From Syngnathus acus (Eukaryota; Chordata; Actinopteri; Syngnathiformes; Syngnathidae), in NCBI RefSeq assembly GCF_901709675.1, contig NC_051087.1:824001-888000 (forward strand): DNA of 64,000 bases, given 5' to 3'. The translations under genes were made by a program, and so were the position numbers. The notes beneath the pieces were generated by a model. That model was not told the origin of the DNA and ran no database searches. It saw nothing but the letters and a program-made list of their open reading frames with translations. This document shows, in pieces, positions 1 through 11,239 of the stretch. Within the stretch, counting starts at the first letter, position 1. The number at the start of each line of letters is the position of its first letter.

Positions 1-1030
1 ATAGATTAGAGAGGAGAGGGAAGCGTTACACAAGGCCCCTGACAAAAAAGAAAATCATGTGGGCAATTTCTGGTTACCATGGTAACTACTTTATCAGCGT
101 CACCACTTCAGCCAAGGCGGCCGAGCATCCCGGCTACGGGCTAGCGTCCCGCTCGCAGAAAGCGAAAAAGAGGATGACCATCCCAATGATAGCCAGACAC
201 GTTTCCATGACAACAAGAACCTTGCGTGCAACTCTAGGCCAAAATATAAAGCGTTGGTTTGGATTACGGCATCAAAGAGAAAAATGTTGAGAGAGACCAT
301 GGAGGCAAGTCCGGATTGGGCCTTTGAATTCTGCCCGATCAATCAATCGCTCCATTGACTTGGCCGATATTGATCGCCAAAGGACAAAAATAGGTTATTT
401 TTTTTCATGATATCATTTCTTATTGAATTCATTTGAATTGTATTTCTCCATATATCACAATCAACATATTTGTCGGGAGTGAATGCCAGCCAGCGTCAAA
501 CCGGTTGCTCGCTCGCTCGGTGCAGCCGAGCCTCACAAAAGTCGCGAGCGGCGGCGGCGGCGGCTAATTGGCGCAGTCCAGTGAACAATTTAAAATAGAT
601 CATCTGGAGGCATTCTTGTTTTTCTTCTTTCTATTATCAGCGCGGCCGGAGGGGGCATTCAAAAATGTTGGGAGAAAGAAAGACATCTTGATGAAAAGGA
701 GCAGGCCTCCCGGGCCTCCGCACGCAACTCAGCGTTCAGGCTTTGACTCGGCCAAAGCGTTCGTCGGCTTTGTGGCGCGTGTTGGACACTCGCCGAACGC
801 CGCCGCCGAATGCTTTTCACCCGCTCGGACTGTATTTTTAGGTGCAGCCTTGAGCTGGGGACATGTCGGATTACATCACATGTTTTGAGTGCTGGAAACA
901 CAACGGTTAGGGCTTCCAGCGAGGTTTGGAGGGGGGGGGGGGGGTCAATTCCGATTTCAACGACATGAGGAGGGCTTCAAATCGTGAGGTACAGTCCATT
1001 CTCAAGGAGTGGGATGGGCCACCTCGGGGC

Positions 1031-1306
1031 ATTCTAAAATTAAGTGTGATTGCACATCCACTGCAGTAGGTGGCAGTCGCGCTTTTGCTTTTATTTATTA
1101 TTTTTTTTTATTTATTTTTATTTTATTATTTTATTTATTGATTTTTTTAAGCTCTTTGGTGTTATCGCAATCGCAAAGCCAAAGAGTTCATTCTAAAATG
1201 AAGTGTAATTGCACATCCACTGCAGTAGGTGGCAGTGGTGCTTTCATTTTATTTATTGATTTTTTAAAACGCTCTTTGGTGTTATCACGATTGCAAAGCT
1301 GAAGAG
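1031..1306. repeat. Two-copy tandem repeat (about 115-155 bp units)
   Basis: The unit beginning ATTCTAAAAT at 1031 recurs at 1190. Both copies share the block around CACTGCAGTAGGTGGCAGT and end with GCTCTTTGGTGTTATC followed by a GCAAAGC block. The first copy is longer because it has an expanded T/TTTA-rich middle. No coding potential is visible, and the origin of the unit is not recognised. Confidence 0.8.
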
Positions 1307-3559
1307 GAGATGGAAAATTCCCAGCGCAAGACCCGAAGAACTTGAAAACGTGGTCTCGAAGCCAAGATCACGCTGTTACAATATATTGCGGCATCAATGA
1401 CGTGCATTTAAAAACGATGTTTTGCTTTGTCACCGCCGATTCTGAATGGGAATTGGAGAATATCGTCCATCTGCTGTCTCCTTCCCGCAGGAGCACACCG
1501 ATGGCTACAAAGGTGGCAGTCATCGGTTCAGGTGACGTTTCCTTGGCACGCGCTCCACAAACGCTTCGTTCGCGCAGCTGGCGGCGGGACCGTTTGTCAC
1601 CGGCCTGTCTTTACGGTCACGCCCACAACTACGAGAACCCAAGGAAAGATTTGCAATATTGTCATTTTTCACATTGAATCAATTTGTGCACAATAAACAA
1701 ATCATGTTTTTTCTACGTTTTGTCACATATTTAGCACGTTCCTAATGAATTGAAATTGTTGCACATTTATTTGCAAAGCCTTCCCTTGACTGGAGTTTTG
1801 GACGGGAGTGAAGCGGGCGAGACGAAAACGACCGAGGCTCCCGAGGCGACAGATCGGTGGCACGGATCAACAACATTGGGCTTTATCGCCACGACGACGG
1901 CGGCGGAGGCGGAGGGACCAGCTGCTCGGAGAGCGCGCAGCGCAGTAGGCGATGGGCGGACGGAACGGCCGCTGACACGGACGCCTGAAGCCTTGCTGGA
2001 AAAAAAAAAAAAAAAAAGTCATCAAGAGGATGTGCCAAGTGCGCCTGCGGGGAAAAAGCCCCCCCCCCTCCCTTCCAATGTTCTATTTGAAGCAGGAGAC
2101 ACAATATCATCTTCATATCAAAGCCATTATTGCTCCGCTGCTGTCTAATGGGCACGTTTCAAGTCGGAGGATGTTCCCACGACGCCTCGCCAATCCCATT
2201 TTATGCATCTAATAAGGGCACTTTTCAACTTTTTAGAATCATTTTGGATGTTTTTTCTTTTGCAATACTATAATATGGTCGTCTATATTTTTTTCTTTCC
2301 TTCATATTTTTGTCTTGGATTTTAGATTTATTTTTGCTTAACAGTTTTGTAATCCTAAAAATATATGTGTGCTTTGAGCGTCACTGTTAAAATATGTTTT
2401 ACACCTGAAATATTGTTCATCTTTTTCATTGGTCATCTGTCATTGACAAAAAATGTGTGTGGTTGGTTCCCTTCCGTTTTCGTTCCTTTGCCATTTGGTC
2501 AACAGGAGTCTGTATCGAGCAGCGGGTTGCGAACAAAGGACTTTGATTTGGATCTGATTTCCCCTGGGCTACACAACAACAAAAACACGACACTTCCACC
2601 AAAAAGAACTGCAAACGTGTCTTATTGGTTAAAAATCTATCTATGTCACTCCAGGAAACGCTGCTAAAAATAGCCCAAATGTTGCCAAAATGTTCTACGT
2701 AGGAGAAAAAAAAAGGGACCAATGGCGTGTGGCACGGCGATGCAGAACCTCCGTGGGCTTCTATCATTCAAAAAGCAAAAAAGCAGGCGGGCTGCTGCGT
2801 GCGGGGGGCGGGGGCAAGGTCGTCTGGTTTATGGAGACAATCCGAAAATGATGATGGTGATAACGATGAGCAACATTGACTGCGTGCGGGCGCTACCTGG
2901 CGGCCTGTTGGAGAATTACATGGGGGGGGGTGACAACAAACGCACCTCACCTTCATCTGTTCTGCTCCATTTAGCCCTTTAAGCCATCTAGTGACACACT
3001 TTTCCATCGTGCGCCGGCCTGGCCTGAGAGGCGAGGCGAAAATAAATGAAGTTTTATTTTGGCGAGGCAATTTAAGAAGCTAAAAGGGCAGTTTGGGAAA
3101 GCACAAAACATATTCGGCTTGACGTGTGCATCCTCACGGTTCGGCTTTTGCATCTGAGCTGGCCTTTGTTATCCACAGAAACGCTGGCCTAGTTGCTGTG
3201 ATTTGTTTAAGAACCCATCGATGACTTTTTTTTAATTTTTTTTATTGCCCTGCCGTCTCCCACCAGTTTAGGGTCTTCTCATTAGGGCCAAATTCCCATT
3301 CAAAATGGCTACTTCCCAAACGGACGACTTCCTTTTTAAGACAGATTTACTGATATCCATTTAATGACATTTGTAATAAAATAAGATAGAGTAGATAACT
3401 GTTGGTAAGATACAATTACCTGACATTGTCTCACTTGAAATAGACGTGTAGGAAAGTAAAGAAGAAAGCAAGAAAGATAGAGAAAGTCATGAAGGGGCTT
3501 ACAGAGGAATCCGACTCCAAAAAAAGCGTGTAAAAACTTACTTCCATTCAATTCACTCA

Positions 3560-3803
3560 GCCCGCCGCGTGTGTGGTGATGGGGCCACCCGCGGCGTCCA
3601 CGTCATTCCCATCCCGTGTGTGTGGAACTCAAGCCCCCCGGGCGGTCACCACCAAAGAATGGCCGCTCGTTAAAAATTTATCCAGCAGTAGCAGCAGCGG
3701 ATCTTTCTCTCTGTCTGCCTCATTTGCTCCACTTCCGGTCGGCTTGGAAGTTGCGGTCTCCTCGGTGCTCGCTGCTAATTCGGGGCCACCTGCGGCGTTG
3801 AAA
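3560..3803 (+). promoter_or_regulatory. Candidate promoter and non-coding first exon
   Basis: The block is CpG-rich relative to its AT-rich surroundings. An ETS-type ACTTCCGG occurs near 3730 and again near 3846. A strong splice-donor-like sequence, GAAAG followed by GTGAGC, falls at about 3803. A perfect GTCACGTGAC palindrome lies just downstream at 3887-3896. Together these resemble a TATA-less promoter with a first exon on the plus strand. It could be the MYO15A leader exon 2.7 kb upstream of the start codon, or an unrelated transcript. Confidence 0.35.
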
Positions 3804-3886
3804 GGTGAGCTAAAGTAACCGTTGGTTTTTCGCGCTTTTTTGCTCACTTCCGGATTCTTTGGTGACGCCCCTAATGGTTGGCGGTT

Positions 3887-3896
3887 GTCACGTGAC
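3887..3896. promoter_or_regulatory. Perfect CLEAR-type palindrome GTCACGTGAC
   Basis: The 10-bp palindrome GTCACGTGAC is visible directly. It is the textbook CLEAR/E-box site bound by TFEB/TFE3-type and USF-type bHLH factors. It lies close to ETS-like ACTTCCGG sites in the promoter-like block. Function is inferred only. Confidence 0.4.
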
Positions 3897-4701
3897 GAGG
3901 GAACTCCAGTGACGCTGACGGGGTTTTCCCAAAGCTTCTCTCCTAATTTCCATGATTCCTGTCACCATAGAAACAATGTGTTGACCTTTTTTAACATCCA
4001 AGACGCTTGATGAACGTAATTTAAGACATAAAAGGAAACTTACTTTGTTTGTTGACTTTTGTGTGTGTCAAAGTGGAAAATGAGCAAATTAGCTAAAAAA
4101 GTAGCTAATTGTATCGATACGCAAGCATCAAACGTCGACATTAATCCGACGGGGGCCCATTTTACAAAGTGCAGAGGGAATCATGTTCTACAGTAGAACA
4201 TATAACATGCTCTGTAAACAAACACAGTGCACCTCAGCCTCTGCCAAATGAACATCATGGCTAGTGAGGGGGGAGCGAGATCACTCAGCACTCTTGTCGA
4301 CTCTTTTGAAATCACACCAGTATGATTCAGTGCAACACAAAAAATAAATGACTTGAAAACCTACTTTGTAACCCTTGAAAAGAAAAATTCCTTGCCCTCA
4401 TTCAAAAACAGATATGATTATCGATTTCGGCCCTTGTTTCCACCCAAACATCTGCTTGTAGGTGTAATGTCGGACCGCTAGATAGCAGCAGCTTGTGTGT
4501 GCGTGTGTGTGTGTGCGCATGTGCCTTTGATGAACCCTCATCAGTGAGCTTCTCTGCTGTGCATCCCTCCTCCGCATTGGAAGACCACCCCCCTGAGTCT
4601 GGCTTTGCTTCCCGCCTGATTGGACCTTTTCACACCCGTCCAAAGGCGACGCGTACAATTAGAGATCCGAATCGTAAAACGGAAAAGACACAAACTCGCA
4701 C

Positions 4702-4720
4702 GCCTGCCTGCCTGCCTGCC

Positions 4721-4751
<31 letters not shown>
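4702..4751. repeat. Compound microsatellite (GCCT)n(GCGT)n
   Basis: About five copies of GCCT run directly into about eight copies of GCGT. The two adjacent tetranucleotides differ at one position, consistent with a point change that then expanded. Confidence 0.9.
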
Positions 4752-5053
4752 TCTTTGCTGCTTGGTAATGATCAGATAAGCTTACGCTTCGGGGAGCAAA
4801 AGATCACTATCCGGCAACCCAACACCAGGCTGGACAGATCTGGCAATCGGATCCCCTGAGGAATAATTTGGTTGATGGCACTCATAATCACAGCCCTGAC
4901 ACCGATCCTCTCGGGAGCCCGCGTGTCGGACTGAGTCGTAGGCCCTGATACCGATACCCGGCGGGAAGATGTCATGCGGGGATGTTTCTCCTGCTCTGCG
5001 AGCAAGTGGGAAGGCAGGCAGCATGCAGCCGTTGACTCCCATTTAAAGGAAAC

Positions 5054-5174
5054 TGGATGGATGGATGGATGGACGCAGCCATGGGGAGAACATACAAAGT
5101 CCACACAGGAAAGCTGGAGCCAGATTTGAACCCACAGCCTCTGCACTGTGAGACGTCAGCCACCGTGCCGCCCT
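5054..5174. repeat. Dispersed teleost repeat tail next to (GGAT)n
   Basis: A short (GGAT)n tract runs into a block with GGGGAGAACATACAAAGTCC, a TTTGAACCC box, CTCTGCACTGTGAG and a terminal CCACCGTGCCGCC. From memory, this arrangement is common as a dispersed repeat tail in teleost genomes, probably the end of a LINE-type element. A TTTGAACCC box beside it could be mistaken for a tRNA, but no cloverleaf can be folded. Confidence 0.55.
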
Positions 5175-5869
5175 GAATAAGAAATCCTCAAACTCCAAAC
5201 TATAATCCCAAAACACTTTAAATAAATAGTATCCTTAAAAATGAATAGGCCACCAGTTATTTATTTATTTATATATTCGTGTTATTAATTTATTTTATTT
5301 ATTTATCTATTTTTTTATTTCTTGATTTATGTTCATTTTTTATTTGAGTTATTTTATTTATTTTTGCACGAGCAAAAACACATGCTGCTAACAACCCGGG
5401 CTAAAGTGGCAATTAACAGAAGGTGTGCTGTAATTCTTGATTCTTGGGGTCTTTTGTCAAAAGCGTGGAAGAGAGCACCATGCGCTGATGTCACCTGAAG
5501 AAAACAGGCTTTGCGCTTTATCTTGAGCAAGTCTCATCCTTCCTCTCTGCCTGTCGTGTCGTCTCTGTCAACCTTCTGTATTATTTATGGCCCGCCCCCT
5601 CCGCCGCTCGCTCGGGTTTCACCTGTAGAGCCGGATGACAAATGAAGACTCCTTGCGCCGGCCGCCGCAAGAAACGCCGATCGGAGGCATGCCGAGAACA
5701 GTCACAGGGACGGAAGATGGACTAGGCTAGAAGAAGAGAACATCCCAAACACTTTTGCTTTGTATGTTTTGTTTTTCTACCGAGCTGCCTCCAGACAAAA
5801 AAAAACGCTGGAATAGCGCCAAGCTCCCGGCCACCACGTTGAGTGGAGAGGTGACTACAACCTGCTATC

Positions 5870-5904
5870 AGTGTGTGCGTGTGTGCGTGTGTGTGTGTGT
5901 GTGT
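5870..5904. repeat. GT-rich microsatellite
   Basis: A (GT)n run with two GC interruptions. No other function is visible. Confidence 0.85.
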
Positions 5905-6505
5905 CTGGGTTGCCAGATTGAGATTTATGGGAGGTGTTTGTCCTCTTGCCCTGATATCAGAGTTTATCCAGTGGTAGTGACAGGCCTTGGGAGACCTCGA
6001 TAAAATGTAGTTCATATGCTCCAAAACATAGGTCCTGGGAAATTTGAAAAGAAAAAAAAAATCATCCATCATCTACTTGATTATGCAAAAAATGGTGCGC
6101 AAATTATTTTCAATCAATTCAATCTCGACCACCCAGGCGCTTTTTCACGAGAGCCGAAAAAACTGAAGGTCACGTCTCGGTGGTTTCTTTCTAAATTTTT
6201 TTAAGGTTGTCGGAATACTTGTGGAATGTCTCCATATCTGCGTGTTTTTCACCAGGATTGATGGGGACCGCGTTCCGACAGTTTGGAGCTCTAGCAAGGC
6301 GGACGGGCCCTGGCGCAGCACAAATCCACCAAGGCGTATCCAAACTCTCTTAAAGGTCAGACTCCGGAGCATTTGGTTTCACTCTTCTGAACATATCAGC
6401 TTCTATTCTTCACGCTTAAAAGTCAACCCCATGTCTGCGTTAAAATGTCTTCCAGAATTTGGAGGCCTGCCATGGTGGAGCGCCGCTAGCTAACTGCTTA
6501 CAAAA

Positions 6506-9500
6506 ATGCCTGGCAAGAAAGACCCCAAGAAGGACGACAAAAAGAAGGGCGGCAAGGCCGAGCCGGAGAAAAACAAAGAGGAAGAAAAGAAAGGGAAAGA
6601 TGTCAAGAAAGGAGGAAAGGAGGACAAGAAAGCCGCCAAGGAGGACAAGAAAGCAATGAAAGAGGACAAGAAGGGAGGGAAGAGTGACAAAAAAGGAGGT
6701 AAGGATGACAAGAAAGGGAAAGACAAGAAAGGAAAGGAGGAGAAGAAAGGAGGGAAAGACAAAGGGAAGGGAAAGAAAGTGGAATCAGAAGAGGAGGAGG
6801 AGGAGGAGGAAGAGGAGGAGGAAGAGCTCCTGGATGATGAAGAGGAAGAGGATGATGAGGAGTTGAGTGAAGAAGAGGAGGAGGATGACAGGCGGGGCCG
6901 GGGGCGTGGAGGACGTAGGACTGCGCCAACAGGAAGGCGAAGGAGAGGTGGCCAAGACTCAGAAGAAGACGAGGAGGATGAAGATGACGAGGAGGACGAG
7001 GAACCCAAAAAGATATCCAAGGAGGGCCACCACCACCGCCATAAAGATGGGAGGTCCGATGCCGATCCAAAGAAGAAAGGCAAGAAGAGCGAGGAGGCCG
7101 CTCCCGTTCCCGTTCGGGAAATCCCGAAAAAAGGTCTCAAGAACATGTCCCGGATGTTCATGAAGTTTTCAGGCTTCAAGCGGCGGCGAAACAGCCGGAA
7201 GAAGCTCAAGAGCACCTCGCGCCTGTTCCTCGGCCTGGGCAAGAGACGCAACCGACTGGCCAAGAAGAAGCGCCGCAAGTCAATGCTGAAAAACACCTCT
7301 CGCTTCATGATGAGGTTCAAAGCCAGCAAGAAGAGAAAGAAGGAGGCCAAGGAGAAGGCAGCAGGCGATGGAAAGAAGCCCACCTACATGCTGCTGCGCC
7401 TGGGTGGAGGGGGCAACTCGTCTCAGAAGAGCGGCTTCTTCAAGGGCTTGTTTGGCAAGAAGAAGGCTGGCTCCACCGGAGGATTGAAGGGTCGGAGTAC
7501 GGTGCTAGGTCGGGTTGCCGCGGCAGCCAGATGGCTAAACGACCGTTTCGTGTTCAACAAGATGCGAAGGCAAGCGGAGGAGGAGCATTACTTGGAGGGA
7601 CACGGCCGACGACGACATCTCCGCGGCTACCGCAACCACGGCTACGAGCAGTGGGAAGACCCCCACGGGTACGACCAAAATGGTCACGGACATCCGGATT
7701 ATGGCTATGACGGTTACGGTGACGAGATAGCGTTTGGGGACCAAGATCCCTACGAAGCAGGGGCAGACTACCAGGACTTGGGGTACTACGAAGATGAGGG
7801 CATCTACGACCCCGGTGCGGAATATTATGCGCAAGGTCTTTATGATGAGGACACAGGGGTCTACTATGACCCCCATCTGGTTGCCCAAGGGTACTACAGC
7901 AACCAGGAAGCAGCGGTATATGGCTACCAGCAACAACAAGCCATGCCCATGTACAACGAAGTTGGTTTAGACTACTATGCGCCAATGGGTGAAGATCCAG
8001 TGTACGGACTTCATCAGGCTCAGGTATATTACGATGAAAATGGACCAGCTGATTATTATGACAGCAGGCAAGCATATTACAATAACGTCCATGCGGCAGC
8101 TTTGGGAATGCACGGGGAAGTTCTACCAAACTATCATGATGTTGTGGGTGTGCCCTACCAAGACTTCAACCCTCAGCAGATGGTTGGTTTTCCACAAGGG
8201 GGCCAACAGGTCTCTGGGGGGCAAATAATAGACATACAGGGTCACTATGGGGAGCAGTACGTAGATGAGCTGGATCAGTATGGGGTTGAAACTGGGGGGC
8301 TTCAGGGGGGCGAGACATTCAGAGTTCCCAGACCTCAAGTGCGCCTTTTTGGAAAAGAACGGCTCGAGGTACCACTTCCACCTCCACCCAATCTTCCGCC
8401 TGATCCAGAATTTGAAGATATGTCCGATATCCAGTACGAAGACCAGATACCTCTCGCACCGGGACATTTAACTGACATGATGTTACAGCAGCAAATGATG
8501 TCCCCGCAAGAACAAATGATTATGTCCTCTCAGCGGCTAATGCCAGCGATGTCACCGCAGCAGCAAATGTTAGCGGAGCAAAGTATGGTACCCCAATTTC
8601 TCCCACACCAAGTCATGTCCCCACAACACATGTTAACCCCACAGCAAGGGATGTTGCCGCAACAAGGGATGTCGCATCCGATGATTATTTCCCAATCAGT
8701 GATGACACCAGAGGAGCAAATAGCCATGTCACAGCAATCAGCGATGTCCTCACAAATGATGATTCCCCAATCAATGATGTCATCAGATGAGCAGCTGACG
8801 TCGCAGCAGCCGATGATGTCGTCACAAATGATGAGTTCCCATGCAATGATGTCACCGGAAGAACAGATGATGTTGCAACAGATGACATCACCCCATCCCC
8901 AGATGGTACCCCAGCAGGGTTATGGCCTTCCATCAGTTCCCACGCCAACTGCCATGATTATCAAGCAAGCAAGTATGTCCCCACTTCCTGCCCGCCGCAT
9001 GCCACAGTCTCCCAGTCCATCCCGACGCTCGGTTGTGATCCCTCCACCTCAGGTACCACATCACCCCAATCCTATGGTAGCCTCACCGATCTTGCCACCA
9101 AGACAAATCCCCTCCCCACATCCAGCCATGAGGAATAGTATAAATGCCCAAAGACCCCCCTCTGTCATTTCACAACGAATCTCGCATCCGCCCTCTCCCG
9201 TGGCCTCCTCCCTGGCTCATCCCAGAATGCAACCTCAGTCCCACTTGGCTCGGGTACCCTCACCGTCTTTTTCCCCTCACGCTTCCTTCATTCAGCGAAG
9301 TCCTCCACCGTCACCGAGGACCTCAATGATACAGCATTCTCCTCCCGCTTCCCCACGTGCATCAATAAGGATGCGAAGTCCACCCGCATCACCTGCTCCT
9401 GCCGGTAGTCCGTTTGGAGGGAGGAGGTTGACAGGACAATCATCTCCAGATCCTATATCTCCCGTCCTCTCTCCTCAACATAGCAGAAGACAATCTCCTA

Positions 9501-11239
9501 TTCAATCTCATAGAGGTTTATCCCACGAAGCGCCTCGATCGGCGTCCCCGACTCTCTCCCGTCGCTCGACTCGGCTACTGAGGGATCCCACACCACTAAC
9601 CAGACGCAAGATGGGTGGAAATGTTCCCTTGGGAACTGTCAGACCTTCACCTATGGGTCTTAGAGGGCGTCCAGTACCCCCGCCCACCCAGAATGTGCGT
9701 CCATTCCATGCCGGCTCTATAAGAAGCAATAGATCATCTGTACTCACTATAGACTCTTCTCATCAGTCTTCTCCTTTTCAGTCACCTCACATGATACACC
9801 GTGCGCCCCTTGTGAGGCGGGAGTCTGGGCGTTTTCCGCCGCGTCCTGTAGCCCGGGGGCGTCCACTTGTCGCCCAAACGACCTTGAGGAGGATAGCTTC
9901 ACCCTCACCGAAGCACATTTCGCATCCCGCATCTCCACGTGGCTCTCCTCGACACTCTCGCATGTCCAGTCCCCTCTTGCCTGCCCACGGCGTCCAGCCA
10001 CCGGACCTGTACACCTCGACCTACGTGGATCCTTTCACCGATCCAGTCGCTACCCCTGCTTCGCCAATGCTGTCTCGTGCCTATCAAAATCAAGCCATTC
10101 GCCAGGCTTCTTTCTCTTCCCCTTTTGGCCCCCGAGCCGACATGGACAGAATGTCAGCCCAATACGCTGAACCAAATCTTCTTTCATCCCCTTTGCTCTC
10201 TGCTGCAATGCAAAACCAGGCACTTCGAGATGCCTCCTACCTTTCCCCATTGGCTCCCCGCGGGTCACCAGCGATCCCTTCTTCTCCGCTTTTGTCCGGA
10301 GCGCTGCAGAATCAAGCGGTGAGAGACGCGTCCTACATTTCTCCTTTGCAGAGGCCACTATCTCCTTACGAGCAGCCTATTGCCCCCTCGTCCCCAATGG
10401 TGTCCAGAGCCCTGCAAAACCAGGTACTAAGAGACGCATCTTATGCCTCTCCTCTGCAAAGGCCACTATCTCCTTATGAGCAGCCCATGGCCCCTTCCTC
10501 CCCTATAGTTTCTACAGCGCTACAAAACCAGGCACTGAGAGAGGCATCCTATGCTTCACCTCTACCAAGACCGTTATCTCCCTATGAACAGCCTATGGCC
10601 CCTTCCTCCCCATTGGTTTCCAGAGCGCTGCAAAACCAGGCTCTCAGAGATGCTTCCTATGCTTCTCCCCTTCAAAGGCCACAGTCGCCCTACGCAGCCC
10701 CGTCTGGGCATTCGTCTCCACTGCTTTCTGGAGCTATGAGATATGGTCAAGCACTCAGTGGTGTGGCTTCCTATCCCACGCCGCATCTCCACTCGCCATA
10801 CGGACAGACGTATGTTACCGGGTACGATTACATATCCGAGCCTGGCCCGGCACCGCTGCTGTATGACGCTTTACAGAACCGTGGCGACTTCCAGAGCGTT
10901 ACGTCTTTAAGATCCCCGATGATGCAACGCCATAACCCTTACGCTCCCGTCAGCCCCGAGCTTCACAGCGCGCTGCAGCAAAACCCAAACCTCCGCCAAG
11001 TAACCTATCAGACTCCTTTGCAACTCAGATCCCCCTACAAACCTCCACCACCTTCTTCACCAATGCTGGCAAGTGCCATACACAATCCCCAGTTAATGGG
11101 GGCATCGTACAGGCTGGCAGACGGAACCTTATTGTCACCCTATGCGGAACCACGTTCCTCACCGCAGCTCGGTCAAGCCTTGCAAAACCAGCAAATCCGG
11201 GGAGCTTCGTACATTTTGCCTGATGGATCAGTTATCAGG
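6506..11239 (+). other. myo15a: MYO15A giant first coding exon (residues 1-1578)
   Basis: A single 4,734-nt exon, matching the giant exon 2 of mammalian MYO15A. It opens with a Lys-rich tract of KKGGK/EDKK units, then poly-Glu (about residues 93-140). Next come three basic copies of a LK(S/N)xSR-hydrophobic motif (about 210-275) that have counterparts in human. A Tyr/Gly/Asp-rich stretch (about 375-560) follows, then a conserved (V/P)[16 protein letters not shown] motif near 615. A Met/Gln/Ser-rich block (about 655-800) and a Ser/Pro/Arg-rich block lead into the repeat array. The donor is at 11240 in phase 0. Translation continues in frame past it for about 50 codons, which would give a truncated protein if the intron were retained. 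Confidence 0.9.

Larger units (their letters stand above)
1..6505. other. Upstream flank of MYO15A, no recognised protein gene
   Basis: I find no open frame here with recognisable protein similarity. The short frames are unspliced, low complexity, or cross CpG-rich DNA. The stretch contains a duplicated repeat at 1031-1306, a CpG/ETS-rich promoter-like block around 3560-3900, a compound microsatellite near 4702-4751, a dispersed repeat at 5054-5174 and a GT run near 5870-5904. Mammalian MYO15A has a non-coding first exon, so its fish counterpart may lie here, but no sequence proves this. Confidence 0.6.

Noticed and set aside
5054-5174. A tRNA-like gene suggested by the TTTGAACCC box
   Set aside because: No acceptor stem or D/anticodon arms could be paired; the sequence fits a dispersed repeat tail instead.
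6490-7383. A 297-codon minus-strand open frame rich in Ser and Phe opposite the MYO15A start
   Set aside because: It is the shadow of the Lys/Glu-rich MYO15A coding sequence; poly-Ser mirrors the GAG/GAA codons. No homology, and it lacks splice or start support.
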